Shown here: positions 35,360 through 43,553 of the stretch, piece after piece
Layout of the letters: every line of letters starts with the position of its first letter
How positions within the stretch are numbered: the stretch's first letter is position 1
Source: Allobosea sp035944375
Lineage (GTDB): Bacteria; Pseudomonadota; Alphaproteobacteria; Rhizobiales; Beijerinckiaceae
Assembly (NCBI RefSeq): GCF_035944375.1
Contig: NZ_DASZBE010000018.1
Direction: 5' to 3' (one strand)
DNA length: 64,000 nucleotides
Translations under genes and position numbers: made by a program
The notes under the pieces: generated by a model
What the model saw: the letters and a program-made list of their open reading frames with translations, nothing else
The model's database searches: none
What the model was told of the DNA's origin: nothing

Positions 35360-36781
35360 CTACCCAGCTCTGTTCGAACCGACCGGCGCGTCGATCCGGG
35401 CGAAGGGCCGCGCGGTCTCGAAGGCTGCCGCGGCACGCAGCACCAGCGCGTCCCGCCCGAAGGCGCCGACGACTTGCAGTCCCGCCGGCAGACCCGCGCC
35501 AGTCAGCCCGCAGGGCAGCGAGATCGCCGGGGCCTGGGTGATGTTGAAGGGGTAGGTGAAGGGCGTCCAGCGGGTCCAGTCGTCGCCATAGGCGCCATGG
35601 CCGGGGGTGTTGCGGCCTGTTTCGAAGGCCGGCAGCGGCAGCGTCGGCGTCAGCAGCAGATCGAAGCGTGCATGAAATTGCGCCATCTTGTGCGCAAGGA
35701 GGTTGCGCTGGTTCAGCAGCGCATCGACGTAAGCCGCCCCCGCGACCTTGTCGCCCTGTTCGGCGACGGCGACGAGGCCGGGGTCCATGCGGGCGCGCTC
35801 GGCCGGGCCGGCCGAGCGGAGCGCGAGGGCAGCGCCCGCCGACCAGATCGTCATCAGGGTCTCGATCGGATCGTCGAAGCCGGGATCGACCTCCTCGACG
35901 GTCGCGCCCAGTTCGCGGAAGGCCAGCGCCGCGGCCCGGGTCAGCGCGGCGATCTCCGGATCGACCGGCACGTCGCGGCCGAGCGTCGGCGACCAGGCCA
36001 GGCGCAGGCCCTTCACGCCGCCCTTGAGCCCGTCGACATAGTCCGGCGCGCGATCGATCATCGCCGTCATGTCGCGGATGTCGGGACGGCCGATCGCGTT
36101 CATGGCGAGGGCGCAATCGGTCACTGTCCGGGTCAGCGGGCCGAGATGGGCCAGGAAGCCCATCGTCGAGACCGGCCAGGCCGGGACGCGGCCATAGGTC
36201 GGTTTCAGCCCGACGACCCCGGTGAAGGCGGCGGGGATGCGCACCGAGCCGGCCCCGTCCGTGCCGAGATGGAGGCAGCCCAGGTTGAGCGCCGCGCAGG
36301 AGGCCGCGCCGGCCGAGGAGCCGCCCGGGCCGGTGGCGATGTTCCAGGGATTGCGGGTGATGCCGGAGAGCGGGGAATCGCCGACCCCCTTCCAGCCATA
36401 TTCCGGCATGGTCGTCTTGCCGAGGAAGACGGTGCCGGCCTCGCGCAGGCGGGCCGTCGCAGGAGCGTCCTCGGCGAAAGCCGCATCCGAGGCCACGGCC
36501 GAGCCGCGCCGCATCGGCCAGCCCGCGACGCCGATATTGTCCTTGATGGTGACGGGCACCCCGTCCAGCGGCCCCAGCGGCTCGCCCTTGAGCCAGCGCG
36601 CCTGGGAGGCTTCCGCCATGGCGAGCGTCGCTTCGGCGTCGCGGACCACGAAGGCGTTGATCTGCGGCTCGAAGCGCTCGATCCGCTCCAGCGCGTCCCT
36701 GGCGACCTCGACCGGTGACAGGCTGCGGGCTGCGAAGAGCGGGCCGAGTTCGGCGGCGGAGAGCGAGGCGATCGTCGTCAT
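35360..36781 (-). CDS. Amidase signature-family amidase
   Basis: 473 residues with the complete Ser-cisSer-Lys triad: Lys in GVPVTIKDNIGVAG (about residue 83), cis-Ser in TGPGGSSAGAASCAALN, and nucleophile Ser in LGTDGAGSVRIPAAFTG (G-A-G-S instead of the usual G-G-G-S, a neutral change). Hydrolyses an amide to a carboxylate and ammonia; the family also includes GatA and allophanate hydrolase, but gatB/gatC are absent so a catabolic amidase is more likely. A small hairpin (35332-35354) follows the stop codon within 10 bp. Upstream of the SBP-permease genes on the same strand. Confidence 0.9.
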   Translation of the reverse strand: MTTIASLSAAELGPLFAARSLSPVEVARDALERIERFEPQINAFVVRDAEATLAMAEASQARWLKGEPLGPLDGVPVTIKDNIGVAGWPMRRGSAVASDAAFAEDAPATARLREAGTVFLGKTTMPEYGWKGVGDSPLSGITRNPWNIATGPGGSSAGAASCAALNLGCLHLGTDGAGSVRIPAAFTGVVGLKPTYGRVPAWPVSTMGFLAHLGPLTRTVTDCALAMNAIGRPDIRDMTAMIDRAPDYVDGLKGGVKGLRLAWSPTLGRDVPVDPEIAALTRAAALAFRELGATVEEVDPGFDDPIETLMTIWSAGAALALRSAGPAERARMDPGLVAVAEQGDKVAGAAYVDALLNQRNLLAHKMAQFHARFDLLLTPTLPLPAFETGRNTPGHGAYGDDWTRWTPFTYPFNITQAPAISLPCGLTGAGLPAGLQVVGAFGRDALVLRAAAAFETARPFARIDAPVGSNRAG

Positions 36782-36895
36782 GGGCTTATCCTGTCTGCGT
36801 CTTGCCGGATTGTCCTGTGGTCACGGCGAGCCCGGCCAAGCAAACCGGGAGCCATCGGGCGCTCCTGATGCGTCGCGCGCCCTGACGCTGCGCGG

Positions 36896-38125
36896 TCAGG
36901 CGTTGGCCACCCGCCAGACCGCGTTGAGCAGGACGTTGGCTCCCGAAGCGATATCGTCGGGCGTGCTGAACTCGGCCGGATTGTGCGAGAGCCCCCCGAT
37001 CGAGGGAATGAAGACCATCGCCGTCGGGCAGAGGCGCGACATCATCTGCGCGTCATGGCCCGCGCCGGAGATGATACGCCGGATCGGCAGGCCGAGATCG
37101 GTGGCACTCTGCTCCACCGTCGCGATCAGCGTCTCGGTGAAGGGCGTCGCCGGGAAACGCGCGAGGTCGCGGAAGGCGATCTCGATGCCGTGGCGCGCCG
37201 CGATCTCTGCACAGTAGGCTCGCACCGAGGCCTCTGCGCGCGCCAGTGCGGCGTCGTCGGGATTACGCAGGTCGAGCGTCATCACGACGGTCTCAGGCAC
37301 GACATTGACGTTGGCCGGCTGCACGCGGATCACGCCGCTGTTGGCGAGCTGACCGGGTATCGCGCGGGTCAAGTCGTTGGCGTAGACATTGATGCGTGCG
37401 GCGGCGAGGCCGGGATCCTTGCGATAGGCCATGGGCGTGGTGCCGGCATGGCTGGGCCTGCCCTTCAGCGTCAGTTCGAGCCAGCAGATCGCCTGGATGC
37501 CGGTGACCGCGCCGAGCCCGCCGCCCTCGCTCTCCAGAACCGGCCCCTGCTCGATATGAAGTTCGAGATAAGCGTGCGCGGGCAGGAAGCCCGGCTGTTC
37601 CTGCCCCTCATAGCCGATCCGCCGGAGCTCGGTGCCGAGCACGGCGCCTTCGGCATCCTGCTCGGCGTGGGCGGCCTCGACGCTCATGCCGCCCGCCCAG
37701 ACATAGGAGCCCAGCATGTCCGGGTGGAAGCGGGCGCCCTCCTCGTTGGTGAAGGCGATGACGGCGAGGTCGCGCTTGGGCACGAGGCCGGCATCGCGCA
37801 GCGTCGCCAGCACCTCGACGCCGGCGATGACCCCGAGCGCACCGTCATAGCGCCCACCGGTACCGACGGTGTCGATATGGGAGCCCAGGATGACGGCCGG
37901 CCCCTCCTCCCGGCCCTTGAGGATGCCGACGATGTTGCCGACGGCGTCGATCTTCACATCGAGGCCGAGCGCGGTCATCTCGGCGACCAGCCAGTCGCGG
38001 CCCTGCCGGTCCTCGTCGGTCAAAGCGAGGCGGCGGCAGCCGCCTTCCGGCGTCGCGCCAATGGTCGCCAGGGCCATGAGCCGGGACATGAGCCGCGCGC
38101 CGTCGACCCTCAGATTGCTGCTCAT
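36896..38125 (-). CDS. M20-family Zn-dependent amidohydrolase (allantoate/N-carbamoyl-L-amino-acid hydrolase type)
   Basis: 409 residues (411 from the first of two close ATGs). Di-metal ligands appear in order: His and Asp in GSHIDTVGTGGRYDGALG, Glu in AFTNEEGARF, His in AYLELHIEQGPVL and His in GLSHNPAEFS; the dimerisation/substrate block with R-N-P near residue 290 is present. This subfamily hydrolyses N-carbamoyl-L-amino acids, allantoate or ureidoglycine, giving ammonia. Head gene of the minus-strand nitrogen-compound cluster. The enantio- and substrate specificity cannot be read from sequence. Confidence 0.9.
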   Translation of the reverse strand: MSSNLRVDGARLMSRLMALATIGATPEGGCRRLALTDEDRQGRDWLVAEMTALGLDVKIDAVGNIVGILKGREEGPAVILGSHIDTVGTGGRYDGALGVIAGVEVLATLRDAGLVPKRDLAVIAFTNEEGARFHPDMLGSYVWAGGMSVEAAHAEQDAEGAVLGTELRRIGYEGQEQPGFLPAHAYLELHIEQGPVLESEGGGLGAVTGIQAICWLELTLKGRPSHAGTTPMAYRKDPGLAAARINVYANDLTRAIPGQLANSGVIRVQPANVNVVPETVVMTLDLRNPDDAALARAEASVRAYCAEIAARHGIEIAFRDLARFPATPFTETLIATVEQSATDLGLPIRRIISGAGHDAQMMSRLCPTAMVFIPSIGGLSHNPAEFSTPDDIASGANVLLNAVWRVANA

Positions 38126-38224
38126 AGACACCTCCCCCGCGGCCGAGCCTCAAGCTTGCATAGTCGCGCAAAGGGCGGGATGTCGATGCCTCCGGCAGCA
38201 AGGCCGTCGCGCGAAAATGCAACA

Positions 38225-38248
38225 GGCGCAGACCCGGAGGTCTGCGCC
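38225..38248. terminator. Hairpin downstream of the chemoreceptor gene
   Basis: Perfect 10-bp stem GGCGCAGACC / GGTCTGCGCC with a CGGA loop, 51 bp past the stop of the minus-strand chemoreceptor gene. Only a broken T-run follows, so it may be a weak terminator or an mRNA-stabilising hairpin. Confidence 0.5.
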
Positions 38249-38298
38249 CGTTCGAGGCGCGGCGGCTTCTGCCAGGACGTGGCGGGGCTTGCGCCGGA

Positions 38299-40293
38299 TC
38301 AGAACTCTTCCCAGCCGGCGTCGCCGGCGCGGCTGTTGGCGACCTTGCGGGCCGGAGCCGCTGGCATCGGGGCCGGTGCGGGCGCGCGCGCCGCCGGGGC
38401 TTTCGTCTGCGCAAAGGCGGCGTGGGCCAGTTGGCGCAGACGGGCCGGCTCGGAGGCCGGCTTGTAGGCCGGAGCAGCGGCCGCGCGCTCGTGACCGGTG
38501 CGGAACGTCGCCACGAGGTCGTTGAGCTGGGCGATCTTGTCGGAGAGCGATCCGGCCGAGGCCGCACTCTGCTCGGAAAGCGCAGCATTCTGCTGGGTCA
38601 TCTCGTCGAGATGCGCGACCGCCTGGCTCATCTCGTCGATGCCGTTGGCCTGCTCGCCCGACGCCGCCGAGATCTCCGCGATCGTTGCCGCCACCTTCTC
38701 AGAGGCCGCCAGGATCTGACTGAGCTGCTCGCCGGCCTGGCGCACGAGCTTCACACCCTCGCCGACCTCGCTGTTGGAGGAGGAGATCAGCGCCGAGATG
38801 TCCTTGGCCGCTTCACCGGAACGCTGGGCCAGGGTGCGCACCTCGGAGGCGACGACGGCGAAGCCCTTGCCGGCATCGCCGGCCCGGGCCGCTTCCACCG
38901 CCGCGTTGAGCGCGAGCAGGTTGGTCTGGAAGGCGATGTCGTCGATCACCCGGATGATGTCGGAGATCTTGGTCGAGGCGTCCTCGATGCGGGCCATGGC
39001 GTCGACCGCCTTCCCGGCGATGGCGCCGCCGGCCTGCGCCGCCTTCATCGCCTCGTCCGAGATCGCCGCGGCGTTCCGCGAGGCCTGGGCGGAGGCCTTC
39101 ACCGAGGCGGCGAGTTCTTCGGTCGTCGCCGCCGTCTCCTCCAGCGAGGAAGCCTGCTCCTCGGTGCGCTTCGAGAGGTCGTTAGCACCCGTGTTGATCT
39201 CGCGGGCAGCGAGCCCGACTTCGGCCGAGGTCGTCTGGATCGTCCTGACGGTGGAGGAGAGACGGTCCACCGTCGCGTTGAAGTCGTCGCGCAGCTTCGC
39301 GTACTCGGTCGGGATGTCCGCCCCGATGCGATGGGTCAGGTTGCCCTCGGACAGTTCGGCGAGCCCCGCCGCGAGGGCATCGACCACCTTCTCGAGTTCA
39401 CGGGCCTGCTGCAGGCGCTGCTGCGCGGCGGCCTGGCGCTCCGCTTCCGAGGAACGGCGATTCTCGTCCATCAGGCCGGCCTGGGAGACCGCTTCCGCCT
39501 CGAGGCGCTCCTTCTCGATGGCAGCGGCGCGCAAGACGTCGACTGCCCCGGCCATTTCGGCGAACTCGCCGGCGCGGAAGGTCGGAACGGCTGTCACGAG
39601 GTCGCCGGCGGCCAGACGCTCCATCGCGGCCTTGAGGCTGCCGAGCGGCTTCATCATCCGGCGGACGAGCAGGAACAGGGCGACGCCAGCGGCGAGCGCG
39701 ATCAGAAGGCCCGCAATCACGTTGGACGTGACCATCTCGCTGATGACGCTGGTGAAATCCGCCTGCTTGATGCCGACGAACAGAATGCCGACGACCCGGT
39801 TGTCGGATTTCTGGATGATCGGCTCATAAATGGTGAAATAGGGCTGCCCGAGAATGTCGGCCGCACCGGAATAGGTCTGCCGCTGCTTGAGCACCGTGTC
39901 ATAGGCTGTGCCCTGCGCGAGCTTGGTGCCGACCGCACGCCCGCCATCCGGCTTCTGCACGTTGGTGGCGATCCGGACGTCGCCCATGAAGATCGTCGCC
40001 ACGCTGCCTGCGAGAGCCTTGACCTTGTCGACGGCGGCGAAATTGCCGTTCATCAACTCGTTGCCGAAGTAGAGCTTGTCGCCGTCGAGGCGCGGCTCGC
40101 CCTTGGCCGTCACGATGTCGCGCAGCAGGTTGACGTGGACCGCGAGGCTGGCCTGGGCCCGTTCGCGCATGGCCTTCTCGGCTGCTTGCAGCGACACGAT
40201 CACCGAGGCGGCCACGGCGATCCCGACGAAGAAGACCCCGAGAAGGGCAAGGCGTGTGGCGATCGGCAGACGGAGAGAGAGGAGCTTTTTCAT
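38299..40293 (-). CDS. Methyl-accepting chemotaxis protein with periplasmic Cache domain
   Basis: 664 residues from the start at 40293 (MKKLLSLRLP); the open frame extends upstream but without a plausible membrane start. TM1 about 12-33, a periplasmic single-Cache (sCache_3-like) domain about 35-190, TM2 about 197-217, HAMP region (FLLVRRMMKPLGSLKAAMER) and a second HAMP-like segment, then the MCP signalling hairpin with the conserved tip IDDIAFQTNLLALNAAVEAA. An Ala/Pro-rich linker leads to the C-terminal GWEEF pentapeptide, the CheR/CheB tether motif. Cache domains of this group usually sense small carboxylates; the ligand here is unknown. Confidence 0.94.
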   Translation of the reverse strand: MKKLLSLRLPIATRLALLGVFFVGIAVAASVIVSLQAAEKAMRERAQASLAVHVNLLRDIVTAKGEPRLDGDKLYFGNELMNGNFAAVDKVKALAGSVATIFMGDVRIATNVQKPDGGRAVGTKLAQGTAYDTVLKQRQTYSGAADILGQPYFTIYEPIIQKSDNRVVGILFVGIKQADFTSVISEMVTSNVIAGLLIALAAGVALFLLVRRMMKPLGSLKAAMERLAAGDLVTAVPTFRAGEFAEMAGAVDVLRAAAIEKERLEAEAVSQAGLMDENRRSSEAERQAAAQQRLQQARELEKVVDALAAGLAELSEGNLTHRIGADIPTEYAKLRDDFNATVDRLSSTVRTIQTTSAEVGLAAREINTGANDLSKRTEEQASSLEETAATTEELAASVKASAQASRNAAAISDEAMKAAQAGGAIAGKAVDAMARIEDASTKISDIIRVIDDIAFQTNLLALNAAVEAARAGDAGKGFAVVASEVRTLAQRSGEAAKDISALISSSNSEVGEGVKLVRQAGEQLSQILAASEKVAATIAEISAASGEQANGIDEMSQAVAHLDEMTQQNAALSEQSAASAGSLSDKIAQLNDLVATFRTGHERAAAAPAYKPASEPARLRQLAHAAFAQTKAPAARAPAPAPMPAAPARKVANSRAGDAGWEEF

Positions 40294-40811
40294 CAAGGAA
40301 CCCGGGTTGGAAGCGGCGTCGCCCCCCGGCTCGTCATGCGCCATGCACGACACGGCCGGGATCAGACGGCGCCGGTTGGCCAGCAGTGCGAGCGGAGGCG
40401 CACCAATCAATTCAATAAAAGCGATAGGCCAGGCGTGTTTCTCGGTCGGCGACAGGAACGGCACGGGACGTGCTGTTATGTGTTCCACCACCGTTGGATC
40501 TATACTTAACCGATTTTGTGAAAAATTGCTTAAATTGAGCGTCTTTAGACTAACAATCGCCTCTAAAGTTCCATATGAAACTATTGTGGCGAACAACTCG
40601 CAATCACGCCCTTCGCCTGATCCAGATCTGCCAAGGCCGCTGTTGCCGGCGCGCCACAGTTGAGGCCCGCCACAATTTCGCCGTGTCGCGTTCACCTCAC
40701 AGCCATGCGATGTGACTTGAAGGTCATGGCCGGCGTCATCCGTGGAACGTCGTTGCCTTTCCGCCGTTGTTCAGCCGCGTCCGCAAGATCAATAAAGAAG
40801 AGCCCCACTTC
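40294..40811. other. 518-bp intergenic region, AT-rich centre
   Basis: Lies between the start of the chemoreceptor gene and the divergent L,D-transpeptidase gene, so it should hold both promoters. Positions about 40485-40600 are clearly AT-rich against the GC-rich surroundings. On the minus strand a TAAA box about 14 bp before GCAATTTT is a weak resemblance to a flagellar sigma-28 promoter, too poor to call. No open frame here looks like a gene. Confidence 0.4.
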
Positions 40812-41582
40812 ATGTCCGTCGAGACCACCGTCGCCTCCCTGCCGTCCTCCCTCGCCCGCCCGTCGCGGCGAGCGACCCTGCTGATGATGCCGTTCGCGCT
40901 GGCTGGCTGCGTGTCGGGCCCTCAGCAGCCCTATGAGGTGGTCTCGGCACGGGGCTATGGGGTCAGCGCCGAATATCTGGCGATGTATGGCGAGCGTCCC
41001 GACGAACAGTTCCCGCTGCCGGCGACCGACATCTCCGAGGTGGACCCGCGATACCTGCGGCGCGAGGTGGCCTATCCGACGCGCGAGCAGCCGGGCACGA
41101 TCATCGTCGATACCGACAACAAGTATCTCTATCTCGTTCGCGAGAACGGGCGTGCGATCCGCTACGGCATCGGCGTCGGCAAGCAGGGCATGTCCTGGCG
41201 CGGTCGCGCGACGATCGCCCGCAAGGCGGCCTGGCCGCGCTGGACGCCGACCGCTGCGATGATCGCCCGCGATCCCGAGAAGAACGGCCCCTGGGCCGGC
41301 GGCATGGAGCCCGGCCTCGACAACCCGCTGGGCGCGCGCGCGCTCTATCTCTATCAGGGCAACCGCGACACGCTCTACCGCATCCACGGCACGACCGAGC
41401 CGTGGTCGATCGGCCAGTCCGTCTCGAGCGGCTGCATCCGGCTGTTCAACCAGGACATCATCGACCTGCACAGCCGCGTCCCGACCGGCACGACGGTGGT
41501 CGTCCTCAACCGCGGGCAGTTGCTGACGCCGCAGCCGGGGGAGAGCTTCGACGAGTTCACCTCGGAACCCAGCAGCATCTGA
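40812..41582 (+). CDS. L,D-transpeptidase lipoprotein (YkuD/ErfK fold)
   Basis: 256 residues. N-terminal signal with lipobox FALAGC (about residues 29-34) suggests a lipid-anchored protein. The YkuD catalytic core is complete: IRYGIGVGKQGMSWRG, RIHGTTEPWSIGQSVSSGCI and the Ser-x-Gly-Cys-Ile-Arg active-site motif. Makes 3-3 peptidoglycan crosslinks or attaches proteins to peptidoglycan; in polar-growing Hyphomicrobiales such enzymes are numerous. The ATG at 40812 is chosen over one 45 bp upstream because it directly begins the signal. A second, non-lipidated relative lies at 42577-43371. Confidence 0.92.
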   Translation: MSVETTVASLPSSLARPSRRATLLMMPFALAGCVSGPQQPYEVVSARGYGVSAEYLAMYGERPDEQFPLPATDISEVDPRYLRREVAYPTREQPGTIIVDTDNKYLYLVRENGRAIRYGIGVGKQGMSWRGRATIARKAAWPRWTPTAAMIARDPEKNGPWAGGMEPGLDNPLGARALYLYQGNRDTLYRIHGTTEPWSIGQSVSSGCIRLFNQDIIDLHSRVPTGTTVVVLNRGQLLTPQPGESFDEFTSEPSSI

Positions 41583-41702
41583 CGGCGACGTGACCAGCGC
41601 GCGGCCGCGAGCCGCCGGGCCGCGCCTTGATACCGTCACAGGCGCCCCCCACCTCTCGTCAGGCGACGCAATCCGCGCCGCCCGACATGAGAGGAGATGA
41701 CG

Positions 41703-42494
41703 ATGACGCCGCAGGAACGCGACGTGATCGCCGGGATTTTCGACCGCCTGAAACAGGCGGCCAACCAGCCCCGCGACCCCGAGGCTGAAAACTTCATCGC
41801 CGAGCGTCTGCGCGAGCAGCCCTACGCTCCTTATGCGATGGCGCAGGCGGTCTATGTACAGGAGACCGCCCTGACCAACCTGCAGGCGCAGGTGGATGAC
41901 CTGCAGGCCCAGTTGCGGGACCTCGAGAGCCGTCAGCAGGCCGAGGCCCCGGCGCAGAACGGGGGCTTCCTGTCGGGTATCTTCGGCGGCGGCGCCACGG
42001 CGCCACGGCCTCGTTCCGTGCCGTCCTTCCCACAACGGGCGGCGCCCGAAGGCGCCGGCTCGGCGTGGTCGGGCCAGCGCCCCGGCATGATGGCGGCGGC
42101 AGGTGGTGCTCAGCCGGGGCCTGGCATGCCGCCGGGACCGGGCCAGCAGCAGCCGGGTCCCTGGGGCAATGCGGGGGCTCAGGCTCCGGGCCGCGGTGGC
42201 GGCTTCATGGCGACGGCCCTGACCACGGCGGCCGGCGTCGCCGGCGGCATGATGCTCGGCAGCGTGCTCAGCAACGCCTTCGGCGGCGGAGCGGCGAAGG
42301 CTGCGGAGGCGAAACCGGCCGAGACGGCCGGCGAAGCACAGGGCAGCGGTGCCGAGGCGCAACCCGCCGCCTATGACGACGGGTCGTCGAACGAGGCGAA
42401 CTATCAGCAGGCCGCCCATGGCGACGCGCAGGATGCCGGCTATGACGACGGCTCCAGCCTGTTCGACGGTGGTGACGACGACAGCTGGGCCTGA
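41703..42494 (+). CDS. DUF2076 family protein
   Basis: 263 residues. The N-terminal DUF2076 domain (TPQERDVIAGIFDRLKQAAN, then YAMAQAVYVQETALTNLQAQ and a short coiled coil LQAQVDDLQAQLRDLESRQ) precedes a Gly/Pro/Gln-rich stretch, a single hydrophobic glycine-rich segment (about 165-195, GGFMATALTTAAGVAGGMML) and an acidic tail ending DGGDDDSWA. Function unknown. The ATG at 41703 is preferred over 41697 because GGAG abuts the latter. Followed 36 bp later by a strong terminator. Confidence 0.88.
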   Translation: MTPQERDVIAGIFDRLKQAANQPRDPEAENFIAERLREQPYAPYAMAQAVYVQETALTNLQAQVDDLQAQLRDLESRQQAEAPAQNGGFLSGIFGGGATAPRPRSVPSFPQRAAPEGAGSAWSGQRPGMMAAAGGAQPGPGMPPGPGQQQPGPWGNAGAQAPGRGGGFMATALTTAAGVAGGMMLGSVLSNAFGGGAAKAAEAKPAETAGEAQGSGAEAQPAAYDDGSSNEANYQQAAHGDAQDAGYDDGSSLFDGGDDDSWA

Positions 42495-42529
42495 CACGGC
42501 GCAGCGGTCTAAAGCAGACGCGACAGGAC

Positions 42530-42560
42530 ACCCACCCGGCCCGCGCCGGGTGGGTTTTTC
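42530..42560 (+). terminator. Rho-independent terminator after the DUF2076 gene
   Basis: Perfect 11-bp stem ACCCACCCGGC / GCCGGGTGGGT, CCGC loop, T-run 42555-42559. Lies in the convergent gap before the second L,D-transpeptidase gene. Confidence 0.93.
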
Positions 42561-42576
42561 TTTGGTGGGAACCCGC

Positions 42577-43371
42577 TCAGATCACCAGGACCTTGGCACC
42601 GACGCGGACGCGCTCGTAGAGATCCTGGACGTCGTCATTCGTCATGCGGATGCAACCCGAGGAGACCGCCTGCCCGATCGTGTGCGGCTCGTTCGTGCCG
42701 TGGATGCGGTAGAGCGAGGAGCCGAGATAAAGCGCGCGCGCACCCATCGGGTTCTCGGGCCCGCCCGGCATGAAGCGCGGCAGATCGGGCCGGCGCTTCA
42801 GCATTTCCGGCGGCGGCGTCCAGGTCGGCCATTCGGCCTTGCGGCTGACGGTCTTCATCCCGGCCCAGGAGAAACCCGGCCGGCCCACGCCGATGCCGTA
42901 GCGCAGCGCGCGTCCGTTCGGCTGGACCAGAAACAGAAAGCGCTGGGGCGTGTCGATGACGATCGTGCCGGGCTTGTGAGGTCCCTCATAGGCGACCTCC
43001 TGCTTGCGGAAGCGGGGGTCGATGACGCGCTCGATCGGGCGCTCCATCTCCAGCGGCTGGCCGAGCGCCGCGACCCGGCGGCCGTTGGCGGCCGGGCCGG
43101 CGGACTGACCGAAGGGATCGGCCTCGTAGCCCGCGGCCGGACGCGCGCGGTGGCCATAGGCCGACGCGCCGGGCCGGTTGTAGACCACGCCCCCCCGCGG
43201 GCTCGGGTCCCGCCCGGTCATCAGCAGTTCGATGAAACCACCGCCATACTGGCCTCGCGGTGACGACGCGGTCGTCATCGGATCGGGATAATAGCCCTGG
43301 GCCCAGGAAGGGGCCGGGCCGGCCAGCGCGCCTGCGAGCACGAGCAACGAGACGGACAAAACGGGACGCAT
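42577..43371 (-). CDS. L,D-transpeptidase (YkuD/ErfK fold), secreted
   Basis: 264 residues from the ATG at 43371; one 51 bp upstream is possible. Sec signal (VLSVSLLVLAGALAGPAPSWA, cleavage after SWA) without a lipobox, a low-complexity segment, then the YkuD domain with LRYGIGVGRPGFSWAGMKTV, RIHGTNEPHTIGQAVSSGCI and the SSGCIR active site. Paralogue of the lipoprotein at 40812, sharing blocks such as G-I-G-V-G and R-I-H-G-T-x-E-P. Convergent with the DUF2076 gene across the terminator. Confidence 0.92.
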   Translation of the reverse strand: MRPVLSVSLLVLAGALAGPAPSWAQGYYPDPMTTASSPRGQYGGGFIELLMTGRDPSPRGGVVYNRPGASAYGHRARPAAGYEADPFGQSAGPAANGRRVAALGQPLEMERPIERVIDPRFRKQEVAYEGPHKPGTIVIDTPQRFLFLVQPNGRALRYGIGVGRPGFSWAGMKTVSRKAEWPTWTPPPEMLKRRPDLPRFMPGGPENPMGARALYLGSSLYRIHGTNEPHTIGQAVSSGCIRMTNDDVQDLYERVRVGAKVLVI

Positions 43372-43553
43372 GACACAAACACCTCGGCATCGACTCTGCG
43401 AAGCCTGAGGCGCCCGTTTCAAAGGAATGGTGAATCCTTATGGTTTCCCAGGTCTTTGCTGTGTCGATCGATCGAATTCGAGGGATTAACCTTATCATCG
43501 CCCCAAGAGACAGGGTGAAGGAACGGTTTCCGTCGGCCGGGCCGGTCTCGCGG

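Noticed and set aside
40294..40811. Sigma-28 promoter and small genes in the AT-rich gap before the chemoreceptor gene
   Set aside because: The best -35/-10 pair matches poorly and short frames lack ribosome sites or family resemblance.
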